Of a stretch of 64,000 nucleotides of DNA, positions 1 through 12,100 are shown in pieces. The notes beneath the pieces were generated by a model. That model searched no databases. It was not told the DNA's origin and worked only from the letters and a program-made list of their open reading frames with translations. A program made the translations under genes and the position numbers. The DNA is taken from the NCBI GenBank assembly GCA_009746045.1, contig RPFO01001370.1:79384-143383 (forward strand), written 5' to 3'. Position 1 is the first letter of the stretch. Every line of letters begins with the position of its first letter. The stretch comes from Mesostigma viride. Its lineage: Eukaryota; Streptophyta; Mesostigmatophyceae; Mesostigmatales; Mesostigmataceae.

Positions 1-130
1 TCCTTGCCCTGGCCATGACTGTGTGCACGCATGTGTTTTTCTCGCCCTGGCCATGACTATGTGCACGCATGTGTTTTCCTTGCCCTGACCATGACTATGT
101 GCACGCATGTGTTTTCCTTGCCCTGGCCAG
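1..130. repeat. 38-bp intronic repeat, about 3 copies, ending at a splice acceptor
   Basis: Three near-identical 38-bp units lie head to tail, each containing CCCTGGCCATGAC and GTGCACGCATGTG. A partial fourth copy ends in CCCTGGCCAG, which is the acceptor of the first formin exon in the window. The repeat therefore duplicates the 3' end of the intron. Earlier copies read CCATG rather than CCAG, so only the last can serve as acceptor. Confidence 0.75.
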
Positions 131-3100
131 AATCCCCGAAGAACTCGTTGACCAGATCCCGCGACAGCTGCCGACTGACTCGGAGCTCAAGGTGCGCGCC
201 GCAGCGGATGCGGGGGGGCGGGAAGAGATTAGGGCCGATGGGGGAGAGAGGGAGGGGGTTGTCAAAGCCGCTGGAGAGGGCTGGCCTGTGCACACGTTAC
301 GCCACACACATTATGCTGGAGGTGGTGGCCTGGGAGTGCAGCTCCCGCAGCATCCGACCTCTGCACGCACAGCGCATTTTGTGAGGCCACGGCCTGCGCT
401 GGTCCACACCCACAGTGGGCCTGCGCTGGTCCACGCGCACAATCGGCCTGCGCTGGTCCACACGCACAATGGGCCTGCGCTGGTCCACGCACACAATGGG
501 CCTGCGCTGGTCCACACCTACAATGGGCCTGCGCTGGTCCACGCACACAATGTGCCTGCGCTGGTCCACGTACACAATGGGCCTGCTTTATCTTACCAGA
601 CCACTTGTGCTTTGCCCCCTGCACGTGTCCTCGTGGGATGGTAGCGCCAACGGGTGGGTCCACGTGTCCATGGGAGGTTGCAGCACCAACGGGTGGGTCC
701 ACGTGTCCATGGGGGGTTGCAGCACCAACGGGTGGGTCCACGTGTCCATGGGGGGTTGCAGCGCCAACGGGTGGGTCCACGTGTCCATGGGAGGTTGCAG
801 CACCAACGGGTGGGTCCACGTGTCCATGGGAGGTTGCAGCACCAACGGGTGGGTCCACGTGTCCATGGGGGTTGCAGCACCAACGGGTGGGTCCACGTGT
901 CCATGGGGGGTTGCAGCACCAACGGGTGGGTCCACGTGTCCATGGGGGTTGCAGCACCAACGGGTGGGTCCACGTGTCCATGGGGGGTTGCAGCACCAAC
1001 GGGTGGGTCCACGTGTCCATGGGGGGTTGCAGCACCAACGGGTGGGTCCACGTGTCCATGGGGGGTTGCAGCACCAACGGGTGGGTCCACGTGTCCATGG
1101 GGGGTTGCAGCACCAACGGGTGGGTCCACGTGTCCATGGGGGGTTGCAGCGCCAACGGGTGGGTCCACGTGTCCATGGGGGGTTGCAGCACCAACGGGTG
1201 GGTCCACGTGTCCATGGGGGGTTGCAGCACCAACGGGTGGGTCCACGTGTCCATGGGGGGTTGCAGCACCAACGGGTGGGTCCACGTGTCCATGGGGGGT
1301 TGCAGCGCCAACGGGTGGGTCCACGTGTCCATGGGGGGTTGCAGCACCAACGGGTGGGTCCACGTGTCCATGGGGGGTTGCAGCACCAACGGGTGGGTCC
1401 ACGTGTCCATGGGGGGTTGCAGCACCAACGGGTGGGTCCACGTGTCCATGGGGGGTTGCAGCACCAACGGGTGGGTCCACGTGTCCATGGGGGGTTGCAG
1501 CACCAACGGGTGGGTCCACGTGTCCATGGGGGGTTGCAGCGCCAACGGGTGGGTCCACGTGTCCATGGGAGGTTGCAGCACCAACGGGTGGGTCCACGTG
1601 TCCATGGGGGGTTGCAGCACCAACGGGTGGGTCCACGTGTCCATGGGGGGTTGCAGCACCAACGGGTGGGTCCACGTGTCCATGGGGGTTGCAGCACCAA
1701 CGGGTGGGTCCACGTGTCCATGGGGGTTGCAGCACCAACGGGTGGGTCCACGTGTCCATGGGGGGTTGCAGCACCAACGGGTGGGTCCACGTGTCCATGG
1801 GGGTTGCAGCACCAACGGGTGGGTCCACGTGTCCATGGGGGGTTGCAGCACCAACGGGTGGGTCCACGTGTCCATGGGGGTTGCAGCACCAACGGGTGGG
1901 TCCACGTGTCCATGGGGGTTGCAGCACCAACGGGTGGGTCCACGTGTCCATGGGGGTTGCAGCACCAACGGGTGGGTCCACGTGTCCATGGGGGGTTGCA
2001 GCACCAACGGGTGGGTCCACGTGTCCATGGGGGTTGCAGCACCAACGGGTGGGTCCACGTGTCCATGGGGGGTTGCAGCACCAACGGGTGGGTCCACGTG
2101 TCCATGGGGGGTTGCAGCACCAACGGGTGGGTCCACGTGTCCATGGGGGTTGCAGCACCAACGGGTGGGTCCACGTGTCCATGGGGGTTGCAGCACCAAC
2201 GGGTGGGTCCACGTGTCCATGGGGGGTTGCAGCACCAACGGGTGGGTCCACGTGTCCATGGGGGGTTGCAGCACCAACGGGTGGGTCCACGTGTCCATGG
2301 GGGGTTGCAGCACCAACGGGTGGGTCCACGTGTCCATGGGGGTTGCAGCACCAACGGGTGGGTCCACGTGTCCATGGGGGGTTGCAGCACCAACGGGTGG
2401 GTCCACGTGTCCATGGGGGGTTGCAGCACCAACGGGTGGGTCCACGTGTCCATGGGGGTTGCAGCACCAACGGGTGGGTCCACGTGTCCATGGGGGGTTG
2501 CAGCACCAACGGGTGGGTCCACGTGTCCATGGGGGGTTGCAGCACCAACGGGTGGGTCCACGTGTCCATGGGGGGTTGCAGCACCAACGGGTGGGTCCAC
2601 GTGTCCATGGGGGGTTGCAGCACCAACGGGTGGGTCCACGTGTCCATGGGGGTTGCAGCACCAACGGGTGGGTCCACGTGTCCATGGGGGGTTGCAGCAC
2701 CAACGGGTGGGTCCACGTGTCCATGGGGGGTTGCAGCACCAACGGGTGGGTCCACGTGTCCATGGGGGGTTGCAGCACCAAGGTTGCGGCATCTGGGCCC
2801 ACACAAGTCCCCGCCTCTTGCGATTCCCTCGTGCTTACCCTGAGCTCGGCATGGTGCGGACTGCCCCCTGCACGCTGCCTTCCGCAAGCGCCCCCTGCTG
2901 ATACCGCATGCTGCGTGGGCCTGTGTTGTGTGTGGGACAGGCGCTTAAGGCCTACACGGGCGACCCAGAGCTGTTGGGGACGGCTGAGAAGTATTTCCTG
3001 GCTGTGAGTGCAACAGCGCCGCATGTGGTTGCCTGGTGGTGAATGCACGCAGCTGCACATGCAGCATGGCAGCGAGTGAGTGCGCCAGCAGCTGATACAT

Positions 3101-6100
3101 CGGTGCGGTGTAGGCACCCAGGGTCCACCCTCCATGATGCCTGCTGCGTGGCCACATGGGTGTGATGGCGGTGCCGTTGCTCCTTGTTGTACCACATTCC
3201 AAATCCAATATGTCTCCTTCGGCGGTACAGAAGGGGTCAGATGCGCTGTGGCATTGGGGTTCGTTCCTGCAATGGCGACAAGGGGCGCGGAGAGTCAGGC
3301 CCCAGGCACCCTTGTTCAGGTGGCATGTGCCAGTATTGTGGCAGCGGAACCCCCGCATGTTTCGCAAATTAGCGCATGCGTCGCACAAGATACTGACCAG
3401 GCCTTGCCGCCAGCCAAGGGCATAGCTTGTCGTTGTGCACCGTCGAGCGGGACAAGAGGGCTTGGGCGCCTGCCATGACAGCCACATGCGGGCCGCGCTG
3501 AAACATTTGATGGCATCAAGCCATGCGGGATGACAGCTGGGCTTGGCGCCTTGTTCCAAGAACCTTCCGTTTGTGGTATCGCTGTGGAGGGCTCTTGTGG
3601 TTCCGAGGAGTGTACTGTGGGCGACTTGTTTCGAGTCGATGCCGTGGCGGCGCGCTATGGGTCGGTGGGGGATCACGCATCTCCCGCAGTTGCATCAAAC
3701 GCTCATAAATGTGGTACCCACCGTGGCTGCTGACGGCCGCTGATTCCTGCTGATGCCTACTGGGATGAATCGACCCGCCTCTTCCCCCTCCCCTCCCTTC
3801 TCTTGCTTCCCCCCCGCCCCCGCCTCCCCCCTCGGTCGCCAGATCTCGACGGTGCCTCGCCTGGAGCAGAAGCTGGTGGTGATCACCTTCCGCCGCCATT
3901 TTGAGCCCAATCTGCTCTTCCTCTCGTCGCAGCACGTAACGCTCGCACAGGCCAGCGAGGAGGTGCACGCCAGCAACCGGCTGCGCAGGCTGCTTGAGGT
4001 GGGGGTGGGAGAGGGAGGGAGCGACGGGTTGCATGACAGTCAGGGTGGCCATGGTGGCTGGGTGGCCATAAAAAGCTGGTTTTGTGTTTTGGTTTTATGT
4101 TTGGTTTTGTGTTTGGTTTTGTGTTTTGGATTTGTGCTCGTGCGTCCCCAAACCTATGCTTGTCCCCCATCAACTGGGGAACTTGCTTCTGCCAGCTTCG
4201 CGTTCCTGCGGGGGGCATCGGGGGAAGGGTGGCCGGCAGACAGGAATCGGGAGGCTCAGGCGTTGGTGCAGGGTGTGGAGCTTTGGGAATAGGCTGTTTA
4301 AGGAGTAGGGCACTCTGGCATTTGGAGAATGCTGGAGCTGGCAAGTACCATGGCTCGAAGGACAAGCCTTTGCTTTCGAGTTTACCAGATGGTTGACGTG
4401 TTGATGAGCGGATAGGGGGGATGGGTGGGTGGGGGAAAGGGAGGATTTGGGGATGTCTCTATCGTCCGATGTTGTGGTGTTGTGATGGTCAGGTGGTCTT
4501 GTGTGTGATCTTGCTGGTCCGGAACAAGCGAAGCCTGACGCATAGGGATTGGTGTGGAATACTTGCACAGAAGGCCTAGTTCCGAAAAACAGTTGCTACC
4601 AGAGGGGACCCACAAGGGAATCTTGGATCTGCAAAGTGGTGTGGGAGCAGGTGCTTAAAGGGCGCCAACTCTACGCTTCCAGGACCAACGAGGGCCCAGA
4701 AAGTGCGTGGCGAGGCTATGTGTGCGTGCTGGTATGGCGCACATCGCGCATCGGACAGGCACGGAGAGATGGCTGCAGCGCGCACAAATGAGTGCAAAGC
4801 CATGTCACCCTACCCTGACGGCTCCCTCGTATTGAATTGGCGTGTGCTCCGTGCCCTCGTGATATCACTGGGGGCATGCGCGGTGCCGCCCCTCGCGCTC
4901 CCCCATTCCTTGCCCCCAGACGGTGCTCATGCTGGGCAACCTCATGAACAGCTCGCGCAAGAAGGCCAAGGGGTTCAAGCTGGACAGCCTGCAGCGGTGC
5001 GTGCAGCCCTTCACTCTACCCTTCGCACTAAACCCTAACAGCCTGCAGTGGCGCTTGCAGCCCTTTACTCTACCCTAAACCCTAAACCCTAGGTGCTAAC
5101 AGCCTGCAGTGGTGCACGTGGCCCTACACTCTAAACCCGTACATCTCAAAAACCTGAACGGTGAACAGCCTGCAGCCGTGTGTGGTGCAGGCAGGGGCGG
5201 CCCACCGCCCATGGTCATGCCTGCGGAATGGTGGGCTGTTCCTCGTGTATCGCTGGGTAGGATGGTTCCACGAATCATGGTGACCAGGTAGACTTAAGGC
5301 ATAGGCCATGAAGCGGGCATTCCCTAGGAACGGGGCTCCCGTGTACACCCCATCCAAGGGCCATGTTAAGCAGACTCTGACCAGGAGACGGCCAGGGGCA
5401 CCTGAACCATGGGACCTGTGCGCACTCGTCCTGTTCATGGCCACAGCACTCCTATTGTTGTCTTGGCAACCTACGACCACATGGGTGGCATCGCCTCCTT
5501 TCTTTCTCTGTTACCTTGCTCATGCGTTGCCCCCCCCCCATCCTCCAAGGCATGGACAGCTCCGCACTTGCCTAGCCTTCTCTCCTTCTGCTCCTCTTTC
5601 TTTACCTTCACACTCGCCTAGCCTTCTCTCCTTCTGCTCCTCTTTCTTTACCCTCACACTCGCCTAGCCTTCTCTCCTTCTGCTCCTCTTTCTTTACCTT
5701 CACACTCGCCTAGCCTTCTCTCCTTCTGCTCCTCTTTCTTTACCTTCACACTCGCCTAGCCTTCTCTCCTTCTGCTCCTCTTTCTTTACCTTCACACTCG
5801 CCTAGCCTTCTCTCCTTCTGCTCCTCTTTCTTTACCTTCACACTCGCCTAGCCTTCTCTCCTTCTGCTCCTCTTTCTTTACCTTCACACTCGCCTAGCCT
5901 TCTCTCCTACTCCTCTTTCTTTACCTTCACACTCGCCTAGCCTTCTCTCCTTCTGCTCCTCTTTCTTTACCTTCACACTCGCCTAGCCTTCTCTCCTTCT
6001 GCTCCTCTTTCTTTACCCTCACACTCGCCTAGCCTTCTCTCCTTCTGCTCCTCTTTCTTTACCTTCACACTCGCCTAGCCTTCTCTCCTACTCCTCTTTC

Positions 6101-9100
6101 TTTACCTTCACACTCGCCTAGCCTTCTCTCCTTCTGCTCCTCTTTCTTTACCTTCACACTCGCCTAGCCTTCTCTCCTTCTGCTCCTCCTTCTTTACCCT
6201 CACACTCGCCTAGCCTTCTCTCCTTCTGCTCCTCTTTCTTTACCTTCACACTCGCCTAGCCTTCTCTCCTTCTGCTCCTCTTTCTTTACCCTCACACTCG
6301 CCTAGCCTTCTCTCCTTCTGCTCCTCTTTCTTTACCTTCACACTCGCCCAGCCTTCTCTCCTTCTGCTCCTCTTTCTTTACCCTCACACTCGCCTAGCCT
6401 TCTCTCCTTCTGCTCCTCTTTCTTTACCCTCACTCTCGCCTAGCCTTCTCTCCTTCTGCTCCTCTTTCTTTACCCTCACACTCGCCTAGCCTTCTCTCCT
6501 TCTGCTCCTCTTTCTTTACCTTCACTCTCGCCTAGCCTTCTCTCCTTCTGCTCCTCTTTCTTTACCTTTACACTCGCCTAGCCTTCTCTCCTTCTGCTCC
6601 TCTTTCTTTACCCTCACACTCGCCCAGCCTTCTCTCCTTCTGCTCCTCTTTCTTTACCTTCACACTCGCCCAGCCTTCTCTCCTGCTCCTCTTTCTTTAC
6701 CTTCACACTCGCCTAGCCTTCTCTCCTTCTGCTCCTCTTTCTTTACCTTCACACTCGCCTAGCCTTCTCTCCTTCTGCTCCTCTTTCTTTACCTTCACAC
6801 TCGCCTAGCCTTCTCTCCTTCTGCTCCTCTTTCTTTACCTTCACACTCGCCTAGCCTTCTCTCCTTCTGCTCCTCTTTCTTTACCCTCACACTCGCCTAG
6901 CCTTCTCTCCTTCTGCTCCTCTTTCTTTACCTTTACACTCGCCTAGCCTTCTCTCCTTCTGCTCCTCTTTCTTTACCTTCACACACGCCTAGCCTTCTCT
7001 CCTTCTGCTCCTCTTTCTTTACCTTCACACTCGCCTAGCCTTCTCTCCTTCTGCTCCTCTTTCTTTACCCTCACACTCGCCTAGCCTTCTCTCCTTCTGC
7101 TCCTCTTTCTTTACCCTCACACTCGCCTAGCCTTCTCTCCTTCTGCTCCTCTTTCTTTACCCTCACTCTCGCCTAGCCTTCTCTCCTTCTGCTCCTCTTT
7201 CTTTACCCTCACACTCGCCTAGCCTTCTCTCCTTCTGCTCCTCTTTCTTTACCTTTACACTCGCCTAGCCTTCTCTCCTTCTGCTCCTCTTTCTTTACCT
7301 TCACACTCGCCTAGCCTTCTCTCCTTCTGCTCCTCTTTCTTTACCTTCACACTCGCCCAGCCTTCTCTCCTGCTCCTCTTTCTTTACCCTCACACTCGCC
7401 TAGCCTTCTCTCCTTCTGCTCCTCTTTCTTTACCCTCACACTCGCCTAGCCTTCTCTCCTTCTGCTCCTCTTTCTTTACCCTCACACTCGCCTAGCCTTC
7501 TCTCCTTCTGCTCCTCTTTCTTTACCCTCACACTCGCCTAGCCTTCTCTCCTTCTGCTCCTCTTTCTTTACCTTCACACTCGCCTAGCCTTCTCTCCTTC
7601 TGCTCCTCTTTCTTTACCTTCACACTCGCCTAGCCTTCTCTCCTTCTGCTCCTCTTTCTTTACCTTCACACTCGCCTAGCCTTCTCTCCTTCTGCTCCTC
7701 TTTCTTTACCCTCACACTCGCCTAGCCTTCTCTCCTTCTGCTCCTCTTTCTTTGCCTTCACACACGCCTAGCCTTCTCTCCTTCTGCTCCTCTTTCTTTA
7801 CCCTCACACTCGCCTAGCCTTCTCTCTTTCTGCTCCTCTTTCTTTACCTTCACACACGCCTAGCCTTCTCTCCTTCTGCTCCTCTTTCTTTACCTTCACA
7901 CTCGCCTAGCCTTCTCTCCTTCTGCTCCTCTTTCTTTACCTTCACACACGCCTAGCCTTCTCTCCTTCTGCTCCTCTTTCTTTACCCTCACACACGCCTA
8001 GCCTTCTCTCCTCCTGCTCCTCTTTCTTTACCTTCACACACGCCTAGCCTTCTCTCCTTCTGCTCCTCTTTCTTTACCTTTACACTCACCTAGCCTTCTC
8101 TCCTTCTACTCCTCTTTCTTTACCTTCACACTCGCCTAGCCTTCTCTCCTTCTGCTCCTCTTTCTTTACCCTCACACTCGCCTAGCCTTCTCTCCTTCTG
8201 CTCCTCTTTCTTTACCTTCACACTCGCCTAGCCTTCTCTCCTACTCCTCTTTCTTTACCCTCACTCTCGCCTAGCCTTCTCTCCTTCTGCTCCTCTTTCT
8301 TTACCCTCACTCTCGCCTAGCCTTCTCTCCTTCTGCTCCTCTTTCTTTACCTTCACACTCGCCTAGCCTTCTCTCCTACTCCTCTTTCTTTACCTTGTTG
8401 GTCTCACCCCTGGTCACGCCCCTCTTCCCCCGCTCTCCTCGCCGTGCTCATCCCACCTTGCGCCCTTGTTCCAACAATTTTCTTACCCATCTTTCTCACC
8501 TTTCCTTGGGCAGCTGCTCACGTCTGGTCCTGCTGTGTGGGGTGGGGGCTACATGGGTGTAATGGTGGTTGCCATTTGACAGGTTGGGGGGCATGAAGTC
8601 CACCGATGGACGCACCACGCTGCTGCACTACCTGGTGCGTGCGGCAGATCCAGCCCTGCCTGCCTGGTCTGCACCTTTGGGAAGCGCTTATGCCCCCAGT
8701 TCTTGCTTCTGTTGTGGCGTGTGCGGTCCTTGCTTGTGTTGTGGCATGTGCGGTGCTTGCTTGCGTTGTCGCGTGAGCGGTTCTGGCTTGCGCTGTGGCG
8801 TTTGCGGCTCTGGCTTGCGTTGTGACGTGTGCGCCTGTTTCCGCATTGCATGGGCCACCTTTGGTGCATGCCTTTATGCACAGTGCTTCACAGCGCTGCC
8901 ACTGGCGCCCTTATGCTCATACCGACCATGCTTTCGGTTTAACTTGCAGAGCCTTTCTTGCGTTGCACATGCTACTGGATGGAGCCAGCCGTTGCGGACA
9001 GCCATGTGTGTGGCAAAGTGGTGACAGGGCGAACGTGTGGTGCTACGGCATAGCTTTGCCAGATTTGTCACGCATATATGCGCAAGCCACGAGCCACGAG

Positions 9101-12100
9101 ATAGCCATGGCTGACAGCGGCGCCCATAGGCCATAACTTTCACGTTTGGGCTCCAAATTTCGCCACGACTATCACAACTGCTTGGTCTTGCTAAGGCGCA
9201 CACGCTGATATAATCTTCCAAAGCTATTACGCAATAGTATGACGATTATGACAATATTATGCGATTACGCAATATTATGACGAGCAAACGCTCCACGACG
9301 CAACGCAGCCTTGCGGCTGCGCTGAGCCCTGAAAATAGAATAGGCTGCAGCTTCGCCCTCTGGCCCTGAAGGCTGCGGTGCCACTAGTCAAGCTCTAGTG
9401 GTCGCCTCGGCTCCCCCTGGGCTCGCCTCGCCATCGGCATCGCCTGAGCCCAAGCGCAGTCGTCCTGCCGCACCGAGCTGGGACGAGTTCGACTTTGACG
9501 TCGACCAGCCCGGCTTCTTTGACAAGCTCAACCCCAACAGATTCCAGACCTATTTTTTCTGGCTTCGCTTCTTGAGCTGTGCAAGCACCTCCTCCAACAG
9601 AACCGCCTACCCGATGACGGAGGGATTCTTTGGAATCCAACGGTTGAATCCCTCCACCGCCACGAGCGCCCCCACCTTTAGAAGTACGCCTTCTTCTCCC
9701 TCCTCGGGTGCACCGCCGAGGCGATCTGGGCTCCCACCCCCACCCCCACCCCCACCCCCTTGACTGACATCTCTAACCGCTCCATCGTCAAGGAGGCCTT
9801 CGAGAAGCACGTGACACCCCTCGCTGCAGATGTGGCGGCCATGGGGGGCACGCTGGCTGCCGAGCTTCCCCTCCTCTCCTACACCACCACCGCCACCTCC
9901 AAGCTCCTCGCCTCCACCGCCACCACCGCCACCACCGATGCCATCACTGCCCAGCTCCTCGACATTGACAAGCGCCTCATGGACAACGCCATCGCCATTG
10001 AGTGCCTGCAAAACACCGCAGGCCTCACTGCCCAGGCGGTAAAGGACCTCGCCGCCCCGCCCGGCCAGCCCCTGCTGGCCCCGCCAGCGAGGCACCTCCC
10101 ACCCAGACCTGGGCAGCCATGCTGATGAGGCACACCACCACCACCTCCGGCATCGCTGCACAGCTCAAGCAGCAGACGCTTGACCTCCGTGAGGAGGCCG
10201 AGCCCGACAAGCGCAGCCATAACGTCATCGTCAAGCACTTCGAACTGCTGGAAGGTGAGAACTCCGAGAAGCTTGCACAGGCGTTTGAGGACAAAGTCCT
10301 TGACCCCATGGCCCTCATAGGCGAGCTCCGGCTGCAGGCCCTCCACCTTCCCCGCTCGCGGGGTAAGGCGGGACCGCCCCTGCTGCTGCTCACCTTTGAG
10401 TACATTGCGGACAAGCTTTTGTTCCTCAAGCGTCGCAAGCGGCTCGTGGGGACTTGCTACATGCTGGACGACGACTTGACCCTGGCGCAGCAACAACGGC
10501 GACGGGAGCTATGGCCGACCTACCTCCAGCTCCGGCAGACAGCAGGGAAGAAGCCGGTATACTGGAGGGGGGCGGTCATCTACGTCGACCACAAGCCCTG
10601 GCGAGCGACCCCTGCTGCCCCAGCACCCCCAGCCACCCCATCCTAGGGGACTAAGCAGTAGTGTAGAATAGTAAGGCTTAGCAGACGTGGCCATGTGCAT
10701 GTATGCCTATGATGGGACCCACACCAGATGATGCATTAGGTTTAAGTAGTTAGCTATGCTTTGCACATGCAGAGAGTTACTCTCTGCTGAGATGCCATGC
10801 CCTAGCCATAGCCTAGCCATAATAATCCTCCACCCCATGCCAGGCCTTTTAGGCATGATACATCATGGTGGTGCAGGTGCACCTCGTGTACCCACAGTAG
10901 ATGGCTGTTTACACCCCCCACCTGCAGGTTGAAGCCCAGAATGTATTAAAAGCCATATACCTCTTCTCAGGGATATGTGTTACGTATACTCCCAACGGAG
11001 TTATGTTTTTAATGAATTCATTAATTAATAAGCGCAAGGAGGGATGAGGGAGAGTGCGCAGCACAGGGAGTGGGATGGCGGTCTCGCAGGAGATTGGTTG
11101 GGTGGGTGGGTGGCGGAGGGTTCTCCGCGCGTCACGCCCCGGTTGCAGCGTGCCCTGGCTGCATCACGCCCCGGGTAGCCAGCGTGCCCAGCCAAGGCTG
11201 CTCTGTGTGTTCAGTGTGCACAGTGCCGGACTGGGCAGTGTGTGAGTGGAGGGAGGGCGCGGTATCCTGATGCATGCGTCATCGTGGACAGGGGAATAAA
11301 CCCATCGCTCTGTACCCTCTCCCTGCGCGTGCCGTGCCATGGTCGTACCTCCACCGTGTTGAGGAACCATACCCACCGCCGTTGGACCATCACCCGGTAA
11401 CAATAAGCAGCCAGCTGGCGCCTACTCTCCATCCTCCGCCTGTCATCTGCCCCCGTCATCTGCCCCCGTGGTTCCCGTCATTGCTGTCACCAGGCACTGC
11501 TGTTCATCTGGCCCTGGGTCAATATTTGGGTCTGCACTCATGTTTGCTTGTAATTACTGACTGCTGCGGCGTGGTGATTTGTTCCTGGTACTTGCTGCTA
11601 CTGCGCGCGCTTGCGCAGGTGGCGCACATGGAGCGCACCGACGAGTCGGTGTTAGACTTGGACCAGGAGATCCCGCACGTGCAGGCCGCCACAAAACGTG
11701 GGTGGGCGGCTCACCGTGGGAAGCCTGGCTTCAGGCATAAGCACGTAGACTGATTTTGTATATTAAGGGAGCTTTCTTTCATGCTGGACCGCTAGGCTAA
11801 TCATGCGAGCACGATACATGCTGCTGTACCGACGCACTGGCTACTGGCTGTGCCTTGTGGAACTTGGAAACGTATCAGATATGCCCCGTGCATAAGCTTT
11901 TTGTGTGCTCAGGGTAGCCTCGGAACATCCGTCTTCAGTGTCTGTTTGCTGTGTTGTTGTCACCGGAAGGTCTCGTGCTTGCTGGTTCCAGAGAGGAAAT
12001 GGTTGGAAACTGCCAGGAAAGTTGTGGGCATCATGATCTTAATGGTTGGCACCATCACTGCGGCTTCTGTGAGCTGGTTCCTGGCATCTCTCTCAAGATT

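Noticed and set aside
262-3195. Several 700-980-codon open frames on both strands over 0.3-3.2 kb
   Set aside because: They translate the 39-bp minisatellite (e.g. GGCSTNGWVHVSM units) and switch frame at 38-bp units. The array is intronic in the formin gene.
3080-3500. ORFs of 60-130 codons on the plus strand
   Set aside because: They lie inside the 839-bp formin intron between two phase-consistent FH2 exons.
640-8395. Regular repeats considered as a CRISPR array
   Set aside because: Units are contiguous with no unique spacers and lie in eukaryotic introns.
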